NCBI GenBank assembly: GCA_044238605.1
Contig: JBIICY010000008.1
Location: forward strand, 29,464 to 93,463
DNA length: 64,000 nt
Direction of reading: 5' to 3'
DNA from: UBA10438 sp044238605
GTDB lineage: Bacteria > Bacteroidota > Ignavibacteria > Kapaibacteriales > Kapaibacteriaceae
The notes below the pieces were generated by a model. The model made no database searches. It saw only the letters and a program-made list of their open reading frames with translations, and had not been told where the DNA came from. Position numbers and translations under genes: made by a program. Positions 1-7,971 of this stretch are shown here, piece by piece; positions within the stretch are counted from its first letter, which is position 1, and every line of letters starts with the position of its first letter.

Positions 1-1065
1 TTCAACGGACTTGAAACAGGCGTGCTACTCCTGGGATACGGACTCCTTGTTCTGCACCTGCTTTCCATGCCTGCCTCGCCAAAACGTGCATGGGCGCTTA
101 CGCTTGGCGTGCTGCTCGGACTCATGATCCTAACGCGTATCGATGTGCTGGTGCCTGCCTCGGTGCTTCTGCTCTGGCTGCTACTGCGAGAGCCATCCGT
201 GCGCAAGGGTGATATTCTCCTTGCCGCCATAGCAACCGGGTTGATCATTTTACCGTGGTTTGCCTATATCTACACCACCTTTGGCACCATTATGCCATCT
301 GGAGGTGCAGCTCAGTCATCGATGGTCTTTACAGCCGAACGCGTGGAGCAGGCCTTCATGAACATCGCCGAGGCGCTCGTACCATTTGCGTTTATGCGCT
401 TCCATCTCTTCTCAAGCTTTTGGGGCGAGGTAGCACGACTTGTGCTGTTCGTTGCGCTTGTGCCGGTGATGTGGGGTGCTGCGAAGTACGTCCGTAGTAT
501 GATATCTACTCAGGCACGGGGCAGTTTGGGAGTGTTCTTCATCGGCATCATTGCGATGTGCTTGTATTACGTGCTCACAAACTTTGCCACATGGCACTAT
601 ACGAGGTACTTCGCCCCACTCGCTTACGGTATAACTCTGCTGGTGGTAGTGGCATTCATTAACAGCCCCCTACACCATCGCATCAAACACCTCGTTGTTG
701 CCGGGTACGCACTTCTGTTCCTGGGAGTTGTAGGCTCCATGCTGCTCGGGAAAGGGGCTGGTAACGAAATGGTGGTAGATCAGCTAGCCCTGGTTCAACG
801 GTTCGTGCCATCAGCCGATGAGGTAGCGTCAGGTCAGACCGGTACGCTGGGCTATATGCGCGACCATGTTCTGAACATCGACGGAAAGGTCAATCACGAA
901 GCACTAATGCGTCTTGGAGCAATTCCCGAGTATTTGGCCGAGCGAAACGTGCGCTGGTTCTGTGATGAACCCGAGCTGATCGAGAAATTTTTGGGTCATG
1001 ATTGGCCGCGGCACGGATGGCGTATTATCGGTCAAAAAGGTAACTTTGTTTTGTTGCGCAGATAA
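1..1065 (+). CDS. Polytopic membrane protein, GT-C-type glycosyltransferase-like (5'-truncated)
   Basis: The reading frame is open from the first base, so the gene starts before the window; the visible part is 354 residues. It opens with F-N-G-L-E-T-G, resembling the loop motif seen in many GT-C / ArnT-like glycosyltransferases. About seven hydrophobic segments follow (roughly residues 8-25, 35-60, 65-85, 135-155, 165-185, 195-215 and 230-250). A soluble C-terminal tail of about 90 residues ends in V-L-L-R-R. This architecture fits an integral inner-membrane sugar transferase using a lipid-linked donor, but the N-terminal catalytic loops lie outside the window. The substrate cannot be deduced. 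adk follows 39 bases downstream on the same strand. Confidence 0.6.
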   Translation, partial: FNGLETGVLLLGYGLLVLHLLSMPASPKRAWALTLGVLLGLMILTRIDVLVPASVLLLWLLLREPSVRKGDILLAAIATGLIILPWFAYIYTTFGTIMPSGGAAQSSMVFTAERVEQAFMNIAEALVPFAFMRFHLFSSFWGEVARLVLFVALVPVMWGAAKYVRSMISTQARGSLGVFFIGIIAMCLYYVLTNFATWHYTRYFAPLAYGITLLVVVAFINSPLHHRIKHLVVAGYALLFLGVVGSMLLGKGAGNEMVVDQLALVQRFVPSADEVASGQTGTLGYMRDHVLNIDGKVNHEALMRLGAIPEYLAERNVRWFCDEPELIEKFLGHDWPRHGWRIIGQKGNFVLLRR

Positions 1066-1104
1066 CGAACGCATCACACTACTAACCAACCATCTCCTAG
1101 ACTC

Positions 1105-1653
1105 ATGATTGTTGTACTCTTTGGTGCCCCTGGCGTGGGCAAGGGAACTCAGGCTGTTATTCTTGCTCAAAAGCTCGGCATTGCGCATCTGAGCACAGGA
1201 GATGCTTTCAGGGCTGCAATCAAGAATCAGACACCCGTTGGCATGATGGCGAAGGGATATGTAGACGCCGGCGACCTTGTCCCGGATGATGTGGTAGCCC
1301 GTATCGTGGAAGAAGCCATGAATGGTGATGAGTTTGCCAAAGGCTGCATTCTAGACGGATTTCCTCGCACACGTGCGCAGGCAGACGCACTGCAGGCATT
1401 ACTGGCAACAAAGGGGCAGGCTGTGGACAAGGTTGTGAACCTTGAGGTGGACGACGAGACCATCATCGCGCGACTGTTACAGCGTGGCCGTGCTGATGAC
1501 CAAGAGGATATTATCCGCAACCGCCTGTCAGTGTATAACGCGGAAACTGCACCGCTCCTTGAATATTACAGCGACCTTGGCCTGCTAACCAGTGTTGACG
1601 GAATAGGCGAGGTAGAAGACGTCTCTGGCCGTATTGTAAACGTCTTGAAGTAA
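1105..1653 (+). CDS. adk: Adenylate kinase, short-LID form
   Basis: Cytoplasmic adenylate kinase, interconverting ATP + AMP and 2 ADP. The 182-residue protein has the P-loop G-A-P-G-V-G-K-G-T at residues 7-15, the AMP-binding L-S-T-G-D segment near 30, and D-G-F-P-R-T near 85. The LID is reduced to a few residues (R-G-R-A-D-D-Q, about 127-133), with no zinc-binding cysteines, which explains the short length compared with the roughly 215 residues of enterobacterial Adk. Short-LID forms are common in bacteria. The ATG at 1105 is the only start that preserves the P-loop N-terminus. A perfect 12-bp palindrome lies just after the stop. Confidence 0.97.
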   Translation: MIVVLFGAPGVGKGTQAVILAQKLGIAHLSTGDAFRAAIKNQTPVGMMAKGYVDAGDLVPDDVVARIVEEAMNGDEFAKGCILDGFPRTRAQADALQALLATKGQAVDKVVNLEVDDETIIARLLQRGRADDQEDIIRNRLSVYNAETAPLLEYYSDLGLLTSVDGIGEVEDVSGRIVNVLK

Positions 1654-1655
1654 AC

Positions 1656-1693
1656 TTTTCCACAATTGTGGAATACTTTTTGATGTAACTTTG
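1656..1693 (+). promoter_or_regulatory. Promoter region of the OmpA-family gene, with palindrome and DnaA-box-like word
   Basis: TAACTTTG at 1686-1693 matches the Bacteroidota -7 element TAnnTTTG exactly. A TTG at 1666-1668 sits 17 bases upstream as a possible -33 element. That TTG lies inside the perfect 12-bp palindrome CCACAATTGTGG (1660-1671). TTTTCCACA at 1656-1664 fits the DnaA-box consensus TTWTNCACA. The overlap of palindrome and -33 element suggests an operator, but no regulator is visible nearby. Confidence 0.55.
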
Positions 1694-1743
1694 GCGAGTT
1701 GGAATCAACTCATAGGGACCGAATGAACATCGAAAGGTTCATA

Positions 1744-3162
1744 ATGAATAAGCACACGTTAACAGTTTCCGTGTTGCTCGCAGTTCTTGTTGCCATCATG
1801 GCCCCAATGAACGCACAAACGCGTAAGGGTGATATATCTGCTTCCGCTAGCTATTCAGCGCTGTTCTACCGTGGTGATTTTGTGTCCGACCGTGCCGGAG
1901 ATGGCGGGCTGTTTACGCTGTCCTACAACACATCTGACCGATTCTGGATTGAAGGTCGAATTGGATTTGGCGCCTATCATTGGCAGACAAACCCCACACT
2001 GATCAAAAAGTTTGCAGATTATTACGGCCCATCTGCCGCACTTGGAGGCGTGTACCCGGGTTCTACGGTTAAGATTGAATCTCAGAATCAGGCCAGTCTT
2101 ACGGCATTAGATGTAACATTTGGCTACGTTCTTGTGCAGAATACGTCGTTTGTACCGTTCGTCACCGGCGGCTTTGGTCTTGTGAGCTTTCGTCCATCCA
2201 ACACCTCCGGCGGTGAGTCGCTGCCGAACTACCAGAACGGCGTCTATCCATCCTCGGTGGCATGTATCCCACTCGGTGTGGGAGTGCTTGTTCCCATTGC
2301 CGACCAGCTGTCTCTGTCTGCAAGGTACGATCACCGGTTTGTGTTCTCGGGCTACCTGGATGACTATGAAGTCCGTGGTGCCAACGATGGCCTCTCGGCA
2401 CTCTCTATCGGATTGTCCTACAGATTTAGCGATCGCGCCGAGCAAGGGGGTAAGGGGCAGTACTGGTGCGAACAATGCTCAACTTGGTACGATGTGAACA
2501 ACTGTGCGATCTGCGCAACCCAGAATTGTGAGATCTGCAAACAGCGTAAAGCTCATCAGGACGATCTAGCTGATAGCCAACAGCCAGCTGTTCCTACACA
2601 GCAGCAAGTTCAACCCCAGCAGCAAGTTCAACCCCAGCAGCCTATACAACCCGAGCCACCAGCACCAGAGGTGGCCCCAGAACCGGAGCCCGCGCCTGCT
2701 CCAGCGCCTGCTCCTGCTCCTGCTTCTGCAAAGGAGCAGCCCATGCGTGAGGCTGGCTCCAGTAAGAAGCTCAATGCGCAGGGTATCCGATTCAACGTTA
2801 ACTCCGATGTGATCGATTTTACCGATCCAACAACGAAGACACGCATGGATGAAATGCTGGATTACCTCACACAGGATTGCGATGATCTCGAAGTGCTTGT
2901 TGAGGGCCATGCTTCGGTAGACGGACCAGCAAAACGCAATCAGGAATTGTCGGCGTTACGAGCCCGGGCAGTGGCAAAGTGGCTGCTCGAAAACGGTGTT
3001 CCTTCTGAACGCATAAAGGGTGCAATTGGGTATGGATCTTCTATGCCGAAAGTGTCGGACCCGCTACCTTCCGTTGCTCGTAAAATGACAAAACAACAGC
3101 TCGAAGCCATTCGCGAACAAAATAGACGCATTGAATTGTCTGTTCTAAAAGATTGCGAATAA
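1744..3162 (+). CDS. OmpA-family outer membrane protein with triple-CxxC linker
   Basis: A 472-residue outer membrane protein anchored to peptidoglycan. The ATG at 1744 is chosen because it gives a clean signal peptide ending near A24-Q25 and has GAAAGG 6 bases upstream; an in-frame ATG at 1723 is less likely. Residues about 26-235 look like an eight-strand beta-barrel (alternating aromatic strands ending S-Y-R-F). Six cysteines then form three CxxC pairs (242/245, 254/257, 262/265). A Gln/Pro-rich linker with P-A-P-A repeats (about 285-345) leads to a C-terminal OmpA domain (about 355-470) with the G-H-A-S-V-D-G and L-S-x-x-R-A motifs. The cysteine cluster is odd for a periplasmic linker; it could bind metal or form disulfides. 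Confidence 0.88.
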   Translation: MNKHTLTVSVLLAVLVAIMAPMNAQTRKGDISASASYSALFYRGDFVSDRAGDGGLFTLSYNTSDRFWIEGRIGFGAYHWQTNPTLIKKFADYYGPSAALGGVYPGSTVKIESQNQASLTALDVTFGYVLVQNTSFVPFVTGGFGLVSFRPSNTSGGESLPNYQNGVYPSSVACIPLGVGVLVPIADQLSLSARYDHRFVFSGYLDDYEVRGANDGLSALSIGLSYRFSDRAEQGGKGQYWCEQCSTWYDVNNCAICATQNCEICKQRKAHQDDLADSQQPAVPTQQQVQPQQQVQPQQPIQPEPPAPEVAPEPEPAPAPAPAPAPASAKEQPMREAGSSKKLNAQGIRFNVNSDVIDFTDPTTKTRMDEMLDYLTQDCDDLEVLVEGHASVDGPAKRNQELSALRARAVAKWLLENGVPSERIKGAIGYGSSMPKVSDPLPSVARKMTKQQLEAIREQNRRIELSVLKDCE

Positions 3163-3222
3163 AGGCACTTAGAGTTCTATGAACGACAATTCATAGAATA
3201 TTCATAGGTAATTGTGGAAAAC

Positions 3223-3277
3223 TCCCCAATTTGCGGCCCCTTCGATCGTCCGAAGGGGTCCCGACTTGGGGATTTTT
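3223..3277 (+). terminator. Nested-hairpin rho-independent terminator after the OmpA-family gene
   Basis: An inner 8-bp stem CCCCTTCG/CGAAGGGG (3237-3244 with 3251-3258) lies inside an outer 7-bp stem TCCCCAA/TTGGGGA (3223-3229 with 3266-3272). A T5 run follows directly. The 187-base intergenic gap holds no other clear element apart from a TGTGGAAAA word at 3213-3221 (reverse of TTTTCCACA). Confidence 0.8.
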
Positions 3278-3349
3278 CATTCTTGGTGGCAGTGTAGGGT
3301 GACTGCACACTGAGTCAATGCTTCTGGACAACTACAGGAGGATTACCCT

Positions 3350-4036
3350 ATGAAGAAGATACTTTCTCTCGGCGTGTTCGCTCGCATAGCGATCTTCGTT
3401 GTTGTTGTTGTGCTTGTTATGTCGGTTAGTTTGTTGGTTCAGGCACACGACGCTCCTACACCGGTTGTTGAAGCTGCTGAAGTTGTAACACCGGAACCAG
3501 CACCAGTTGTTGAACAGCTTGAGATGTCCGACGTTCCGGATGGCCTCGCTTCGTGGTATGGTGCAGATTTTCACGGGCGGCGCACAGCCAGTGGCGCGCG
3601 CTACGACATGAACGAACTTACCGCAGCACACAAGACGCTTCCATTTGGAACACTGCTGCGCGTCGTAAATGAGCAAACCGGTAAGGCCGTGCTCGTAGAA
3701 GTAACAGACAGGGGGCCGTTCGTAAAGCGCCGCGTTGTAGACTTATCGCGTGCAGCTGCCAAGTTCCTGAACGTGTCGGTAAGCCCCGTTGCCGTTGATG
3801 CGATCCGCAAGGACGACGTTCTGCGGTTCTATGAGAACAACGATTCTACCTATATGGTCTTTTCCAGTGACTTCAAGCCCCTTGCCGTTCGCAGGCAGGC
3901 ATTGTCCATGATCGGACAGCCGGGCTCCCTTACGTCAACTGTTGGGTCCCTCAACACCGGCGAGCAGGTCCTTGTTAGCGTCAACCAGAAGGGCCGCCTA
4001 ACATACAGCCGCGTACAGGTCGATACAGTTCTCTAG
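3350..4036 (+). CDS. rlpA: RlpA-like septal-ring lytic transglycosylase / double-psi beta-barrel protein
   Basis: A 228-residue exported protein. An N-terminal membrane segment (about residues 10-34) serves as a signal peptide or anchor. A short V/E/P-rich linker is followed by a double-psi beta-barrel domain (about 62-150) with the RlpA hallmarks A-S-W-Y-G, G-R-R-T-A-S-G, A-A-H-K-T-L-P-F-G-T and V-T-D-R-G-P-F. Known RlpA proteins cleave denuded glycan strands at the division septum; the conserved D of the T-D-R-G-P motif is present. No SPOR domain follows; about 70 residues of unassigned C-terminus replace it. An AGGAGG-type ribosome-binding site lies about 12 bases before the ATG. Confidence 0.85.
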   Translation: MKKILSLGVFARIAIFVVVVVLVMSVSLLVQAHDAPTPVVEAAEVVTPEPAPVVEQLEMSDVPDGLASWYGADFHGRRTASGARYDMNELTAAHKTLPFGTLLRVVNEQTGKAVLVEVTDRGPFVKRRVVDLSRAAAKFLNVSVSPVAVDAIRKDDVLRFYENNDSTYMVFSSDFKPLAVRRQALSMIGQPGSLTSTVGSLNTGEQVLVSVNQKGRLTYSRVQVDTVL

Positions 4037-4125
4037 TTTTGCTCCTGAAATATTTTGCCAGTCTGAAACCTTTGGTGTGCAAAGGTTGTCGTAATAGGCG
4101 AACATCTTTTTTGGAGTATACCCGC

Positions 4126-4857
4126 ATGCGTTTGATCGTTGCAACCATAGCTCTGCTTGTTGTTGGAGCTACATCGTCTTTTGCCATAGACCTCGAAGAA
4201 GTAATCTCGAAGGCTAATGCTGCCCGTGGCGGCGAAAAGGCAATCAAGGCAATCTCGACAGTTGTGAAAGAAGGCACAATGTCGATGGCGCAGGGAATGG
4301 AATTGAATTTCACCGAGACCACCAAGCGTCCAAGCAAGTTCCGCATGGATATGAGCTTCCAAGGCATGGCTATTGTGCAGGCCTTCGACGGTACAACGGC
4401 CTGGAGTCTGAATCCGATGAACGGCGGAAAGCCGGAAAAGGCGGGCGCTGAAGAAGTGAAGAAGATGGTTGAGCAGGCCGACATGGACGGCGAGCTCATC
4501 GATTGGAAGAAGAAGGGCTATAAGCTTGAACTTGTTGGAACAGAAGATATCGACGGCTCAACAGCCTATAAGATCAAGTCGACAAAGGATGATGAAACGT
4601 CATTTATCTATATCGATGCAGTTACGTGGTTTCTGGCCAAGATCGACAAGAAGATGAGCATGATGGGTCAGGAAGCCGAAGTCGAGATGGTGTTCTCGAA
4701 CTATCAGGACGTGAACGGCGTGCAAATGCCAATGCTTGTAGAGATCCGCTCTGATGGACAAACGATGGTGTCCATGTCGTATGCAAGCATCAAGGCCAAC
4801 ACAGACGTGCCGGATGCGCGCTTCGCATTCCCAAGCGAAGACGGAAACAAGAAGTAA
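4126..4857 (+). CDS. LolA-fold / outer-membrane-lipoprotein-sorting-like periplasmic protein
   Basis: A 243-residue exported protein with a signal peptide (residues 1-20, cleaved near S-F-A). The start at 4126 is chosen because the longer frame begins with unrelated residues and TTGGAG lies 9 bases upstream of this ATG. The rest is beta-rich, with a sequence pattern typical of the half-barrel LolA/LppX/YfiO-like sorting family: a K-A-N-A-A-R-G-G-E-K-A helix early on, then strands reading Y-K-L-E-L-V-G-T-E-D and F-S-N-Y-Q-D-V-N-G-V. Such proteins bind lipid acyl chains in the periplasm. It precedes the BNR protein by 27 bases and is probably cotranscribed. The exact ligand is unknown. Confidence 0.7.
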   Translation: MRLIVATIALLVVGATSSFAIDLEEVISKANAARGGEKAIKAISTVVKEGTMSMAQGMELNFTETTKRPSKFRMDMSFQGMAIVQAFDGTTAWSLNPMNGGKPEKAGAEEVKKMVEQADMDGELIDWKKKGYKLELVGTEDIDGSTAYKIKSTKDDETSFIYIDAVTWFLAKIDKKMSMMGQEAEVEMVFSNYQDVNGVQMPMLVEIRSDGQTMVSMSYASIKANTDVPDARFAFPSEDGNKK

Positions 4858-4884
4858 CCCTCTGCCCTAACTAGGGAACATCTC

Positions 4885-7800
4885 ATGAAACACAGTGCAA
4901 TGCTCTGCACCGTAGTGCTCTTCTACGGTGCCCTGCAGATCTCTGCCCAGCAGACATTTACCGGCGGCATGCTGGGCGCGATACGCCCACGGTCTATTGG
5001 TCCGGCCACTATGAGCGGACGTGTGAGCGATATTGCCGTTGTTAACGCCGATCCCAAGATCATCTATGTCGGCGCTGCCGGCGGAGGTATCTGGAAGTCG
5101 ATCAACGGAGGTGTCAGTTTTACGCCCATCTTCGACGACTACCCGCAGTCCATTGGAGCGCTATGCATTGATCAGAAGCGTCCGGATACTATGTGGGTCG
5201 GAACGGGTGAGTCCTGGACGCGCAACAGTGTTTCTTACGGCAAGGGGCTCTACAGAACAACAGACGCCGGAAGTACGTGGACGTCTGCAGGGCTGGACTC
5301 AACAGAGCGCATCTCAATGGTGGCGATTCATCCAAAGGATCCATCAATTGTGTTTGTCGCAGCGCCAGGACCGTTGTTTCACGATAGCCCGCACAGAGGA
5401 CTCTACCGCACTACCGATTTTGGAAAGACATGGACGAATGTACTTCCGGGTGACGCTAGAACGGGATGCACAGACGTGTTGATCCATCCGAAGAATCCCA
5501 AAGTAATGCTGGCTTCGATGTGGACGTTTCGCCGAACGCCGTATTCGTTTTCGTCTGGCGGTCCAGCAGGCGGTATCTATCGTAGCACCGATGGCGGGAC
5601 AACCTGGAGTAAGGTTACCTCCGGGCTACCTCAAGGGGATATGGGACGTGTGGCACTTGCACGATCACCGAAGAACCCTGAACTAATCTTTGCCAGCGTT
5701 GAGGCAAAAGAGTCCGGCATGTATGTCAGCACCGACGGCGGAAAGACGTGGACTCGGAGATACACAGGTTCTGCCGTTGACATCCGTCCGTTCTATTTCT
5801 CCCGCATCGTATGCGACCCCAACAATGACAGCGTGTTCTACAAGTGCGGCATCCAACTATTCCGCAGCGACGATCAGGCTGGGTCATTTAGCCAGACAGC
5901 AACCAGCGCGCATAGCGACCATCATGCCATTTGGGTTGACCCGAAAAATTCTGACCATATCATCCTCGGCACCGACGGCGGTGTGTACGAGTCGTTCAAC
6001 AAAGGCAAGTCTGTACGCTACTTCGGTAACCTGCCTCTTGGTCAGTTCTATCATGTAGCTACCGATAACCGCATGCCGTTCAACGTCTATGGTGGGCTTC
6101 AAGATAACGGCTCATGGATGGGGCCGTCGTCAAAGCCCGGTGGCATTGCCAATGGTGATTGGAAATTCGTCGGAGGTGGAGACGGGTTCTATGTAGTCCC
6201 CGACAGGGGCAACCCCGACATCGTTACGTGGGAGTCGCAGGGCGGTAACATCGTGCGCAACAATCTTGCAACTGGAGAAGACAAGACGATTGCCCCCAAG
6301 CCCGATGATGGATCGCTCAAGCTGAGGTACAACTGGAATGCCCCTATCGTGCGCGGCAACAGAGCAGGTGTGCTCTTTGTAGCATCTCAATACGTGTACA
6401 AGAGCACCAACGCTGGAGAGGATTGGAAACGGATATCACCAGACCTTACGACGAATGATCCCTCAAAGCTGGGTCAGGACGACAATGGCGGCCTAACTCT
6501 TGATAACTCATCAGCAGAAAATCATTGCACAGTCTTTACCGTTGCAGAGTCACCACTCGACTCGATGATCATTTGGGCTGGCACCGATGATGGGAACCTG
6601 CAAGTAACGCGCGATGGCGGAACAACGTGGACAAACGTTGCACGCAATCTCCGCGATGTTCCGAAAGGAGCATGGGTAACAAGCCTTGAGCCGTCGGTGC
6701 GTCAGGCAGGCGTGTGCTTTGCAACGCTTGATAACCACATGTATGGAGATATGAAGCCCTACATCGTGCGTACTACAGATTTTGGTGCTACATGGACCGT
6801 TGTTTCTACCCAGGAGATCACCGGCTACGCGCACGTTGTGCGCCAGGACCACGGCAACCCTAGCCTATTGTTTGCAGGCACGGAAGACGGACTCTTCATG
6901 AGCTTTTCGGCTGGGGCATCGTGGCTCCATGTTGTAAACAATTTCCCACCGGTAGCTGTTCGCGACCTCGAGCTGCAGGACCAGGAGAATGCTCTTGCCA
7001 TTGCAACGCATGGACGCAGTTTGTACGTGCTGGACAATATCGACGTCCTACGTGGAATCAATGTTTCACGTGAACAGCCCCCTGTAACGGTAATCCCACC
7101 AAAGCCATCGGTTCGGCGCTACTCGCCCTCGGGTAGCACTTGGTTCGGTGGCGATGCTGATTTTGTTGGTCAGTCGAAGAGTCAATCAAACCAGCTATGG
7201 TACATCCTGCGTGATAAGCATGTGAAGGGGGCTTTCGTTATCAGGCTAAAAGACTCTTCCGGATCGGTGATTCGCACATTTCCCGCTTCTGGCCGAAAGG
7301 GTGTGAACAGCGTAGAACTTCCGCTCTCGTATCAAGCGCCGATTGCTCCGAAGTCTCAGGTAGGGGGCGCATTCGGCACGTTCTCGGGTCCGCTTCTTCC
7401 AGCCGGCACCTACACCATCGAGCTCGACAAGGCCGGCCAGATCACAACCACAACCATCAAGGTTGTGCCAGACACAACGCTCGGGCACTCGGCAGAGGAC
7501 ACGCGTCTGCAGTACGAGCTTGTACAGAACATGTACAGCGTCTACGAAGATTTGGCAGTAACAACCGAACGGTTGCAATCAGTTATTCAGTCCATAGAAC
7601 GTGCAGACTCCGTTGCCCGAGACACAGCGGTACTTGCCGAGCTGATCTCACTGAACAAGACGCTTGTGAACACGAAGCAGGGGGCCGTTACAGGCGAAGA
7701 GCAATTGCGGGAGAAGCTCGCATCACTCTATGGCGAAGTCAACGGATATCTTGGAAGACCCGGTAGTATGGAGCAAGTTCTCTTTGAGCAGATTCGCAGG

Positions 7801-7905
7801 CGGGTCATTGATGCACGTGATCAGTGTGAGAAACTCGTTGCCGGTCGCCTTAGCGAAACCCGCGAGCAAACGTACGGGCGTCTGAAGGGGCAGGCAAAGA
7901 AGTAG
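4885..7905 (+). CDS. Exported sortilin/VPS10-like multi-Asp-box beta-propeller protein
   Basis: A 1006-residue secreted protein with a signal peptide (about 1-22, ending S-A-Q). At least eight Asp-box repeats of the S/T-x-D-x-G-x-T-W type (for example T-T-D-A-G-S-T-W, S-T-D-G-G-K-T-W, T-R-D-G-G-T-T-W) define a ten-bladed-type propeller across residues about 30-720. A beta-sandwich-like domain (about 730-870) with G-T-Y-T-I-E-L-D, and a helical C-terminus (about 875-1006), follow. Proteins of this length and order are widespread in Bacteroidota and are annotated as glycosyl-hydrolase-like or sortilin-N-like. Enzymatic activity is not established. There is no T9SS tail, unlike the other Asp-box proteins in this window. 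Confidence 0.8.
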   Translation: MKHSAMLCTVVLFYGALQISAQQTFTGGMLGAIRPRSIGPATMSGRVSDIAVVNADPKIIYVGAAGGGIWKSINGGVSFTPIFDDYPQSIGALCIDQKRPDTMWVGTGESWTRNSVSYGKGLYRTTDAGSTWTSAGLDSTERISMVAIHPKDPSIVFVAAPGPLFHDSPHRGLYRTTDFGKTWTNVLPGDARTGCTDVLIHPKNPKVMLASMWTFRRTPYSFSSGGPAGGIYRSTDGGTTWSKVTSGLPQGDMGRVALARSPKNPELIFASVEAKESGMYVSTDGGKTWTRRYTGSAVDIRPFYFSRIVCDPNNDSVFYKCGIQLFRSDDQAGSFSQTATSAHSDHHAIWVDPKNSDHIILGTDGGVYESFNKGKSVRYFGNLPLGQFYHVATDNRMPFNVYGGLQDNGSWMGPSSKPGGIANGDWKFVGGGDGFYVVPDRGNPDIVTWESQGGNIVRNNLATGEDKTIAPKPDDGSLKLRYNWNAPIVRGNRAGVLFVASQYVYKSTNAGEDWKRISPDLTTNDPSKLGQDDNGGLTLDNSSAENHCTVFTVAESPLDSMIIWAGTDDGNLQVTRDGGTTWTNVARNLRDVPKGAWVTSLEPSVRQAGVCFATLDNHMYGDMKPYIVRTTDFGATWTVVSTQEITGYAHVVRQDHGNPSLLFAGTEDGLFMSFSAGASWLHVVNNFPPVAVRDLELQDQENALAIATHGRSLYVLDNIDVLRGINVSREQPPVTVIPPKPSVRRYSPSGSTWFGGDADFVGQSKSQSNQLWYILRDKHVKGAFVIRLKDSSGSVIRTFPASGRKGVNSVELPLSYQAPIAPKSQVGGAFGTFSGPLLPAGTYTIELDKAGQITTTTIKVVPDTTLGHSAEDTRLQYELVQNMYSVYEDLAVTTERLQSVIQSIERADSVARDTAVLAELISLNKTLVNTKQGAVTGEEQLREKLASLYGEVNGYLGRPGSMEQVLFEQIRRRVIDARDQCEKLVAGRLSETREQTYGRLKGQAKK

Positions 7906-7928
7906 GGATCTGGAGATGGAGAATGGCG

Positions 7929-7936
7929 TATTTTTG
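7929..7936 (+). promoter_or_regulatory. -7 promoter element for the TPR gene
   Basis: TATTTTTG matches the Bacteroidota TAnnTTTG element, 35 bases before the ATG at 7972. No clear -33 TTG is present at the expected distance. Confidence 0.45.
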
Positions 7937-7971
7937 CATTCCTAATTCATCAATACGTCGGAACGCTTGGT

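Noticed and set aside
4039..4125. Longer start for the LolA-fold protein
   Set aside because: It would place unrelated residues before a good signal peptide that has its own ribosome-binding site.
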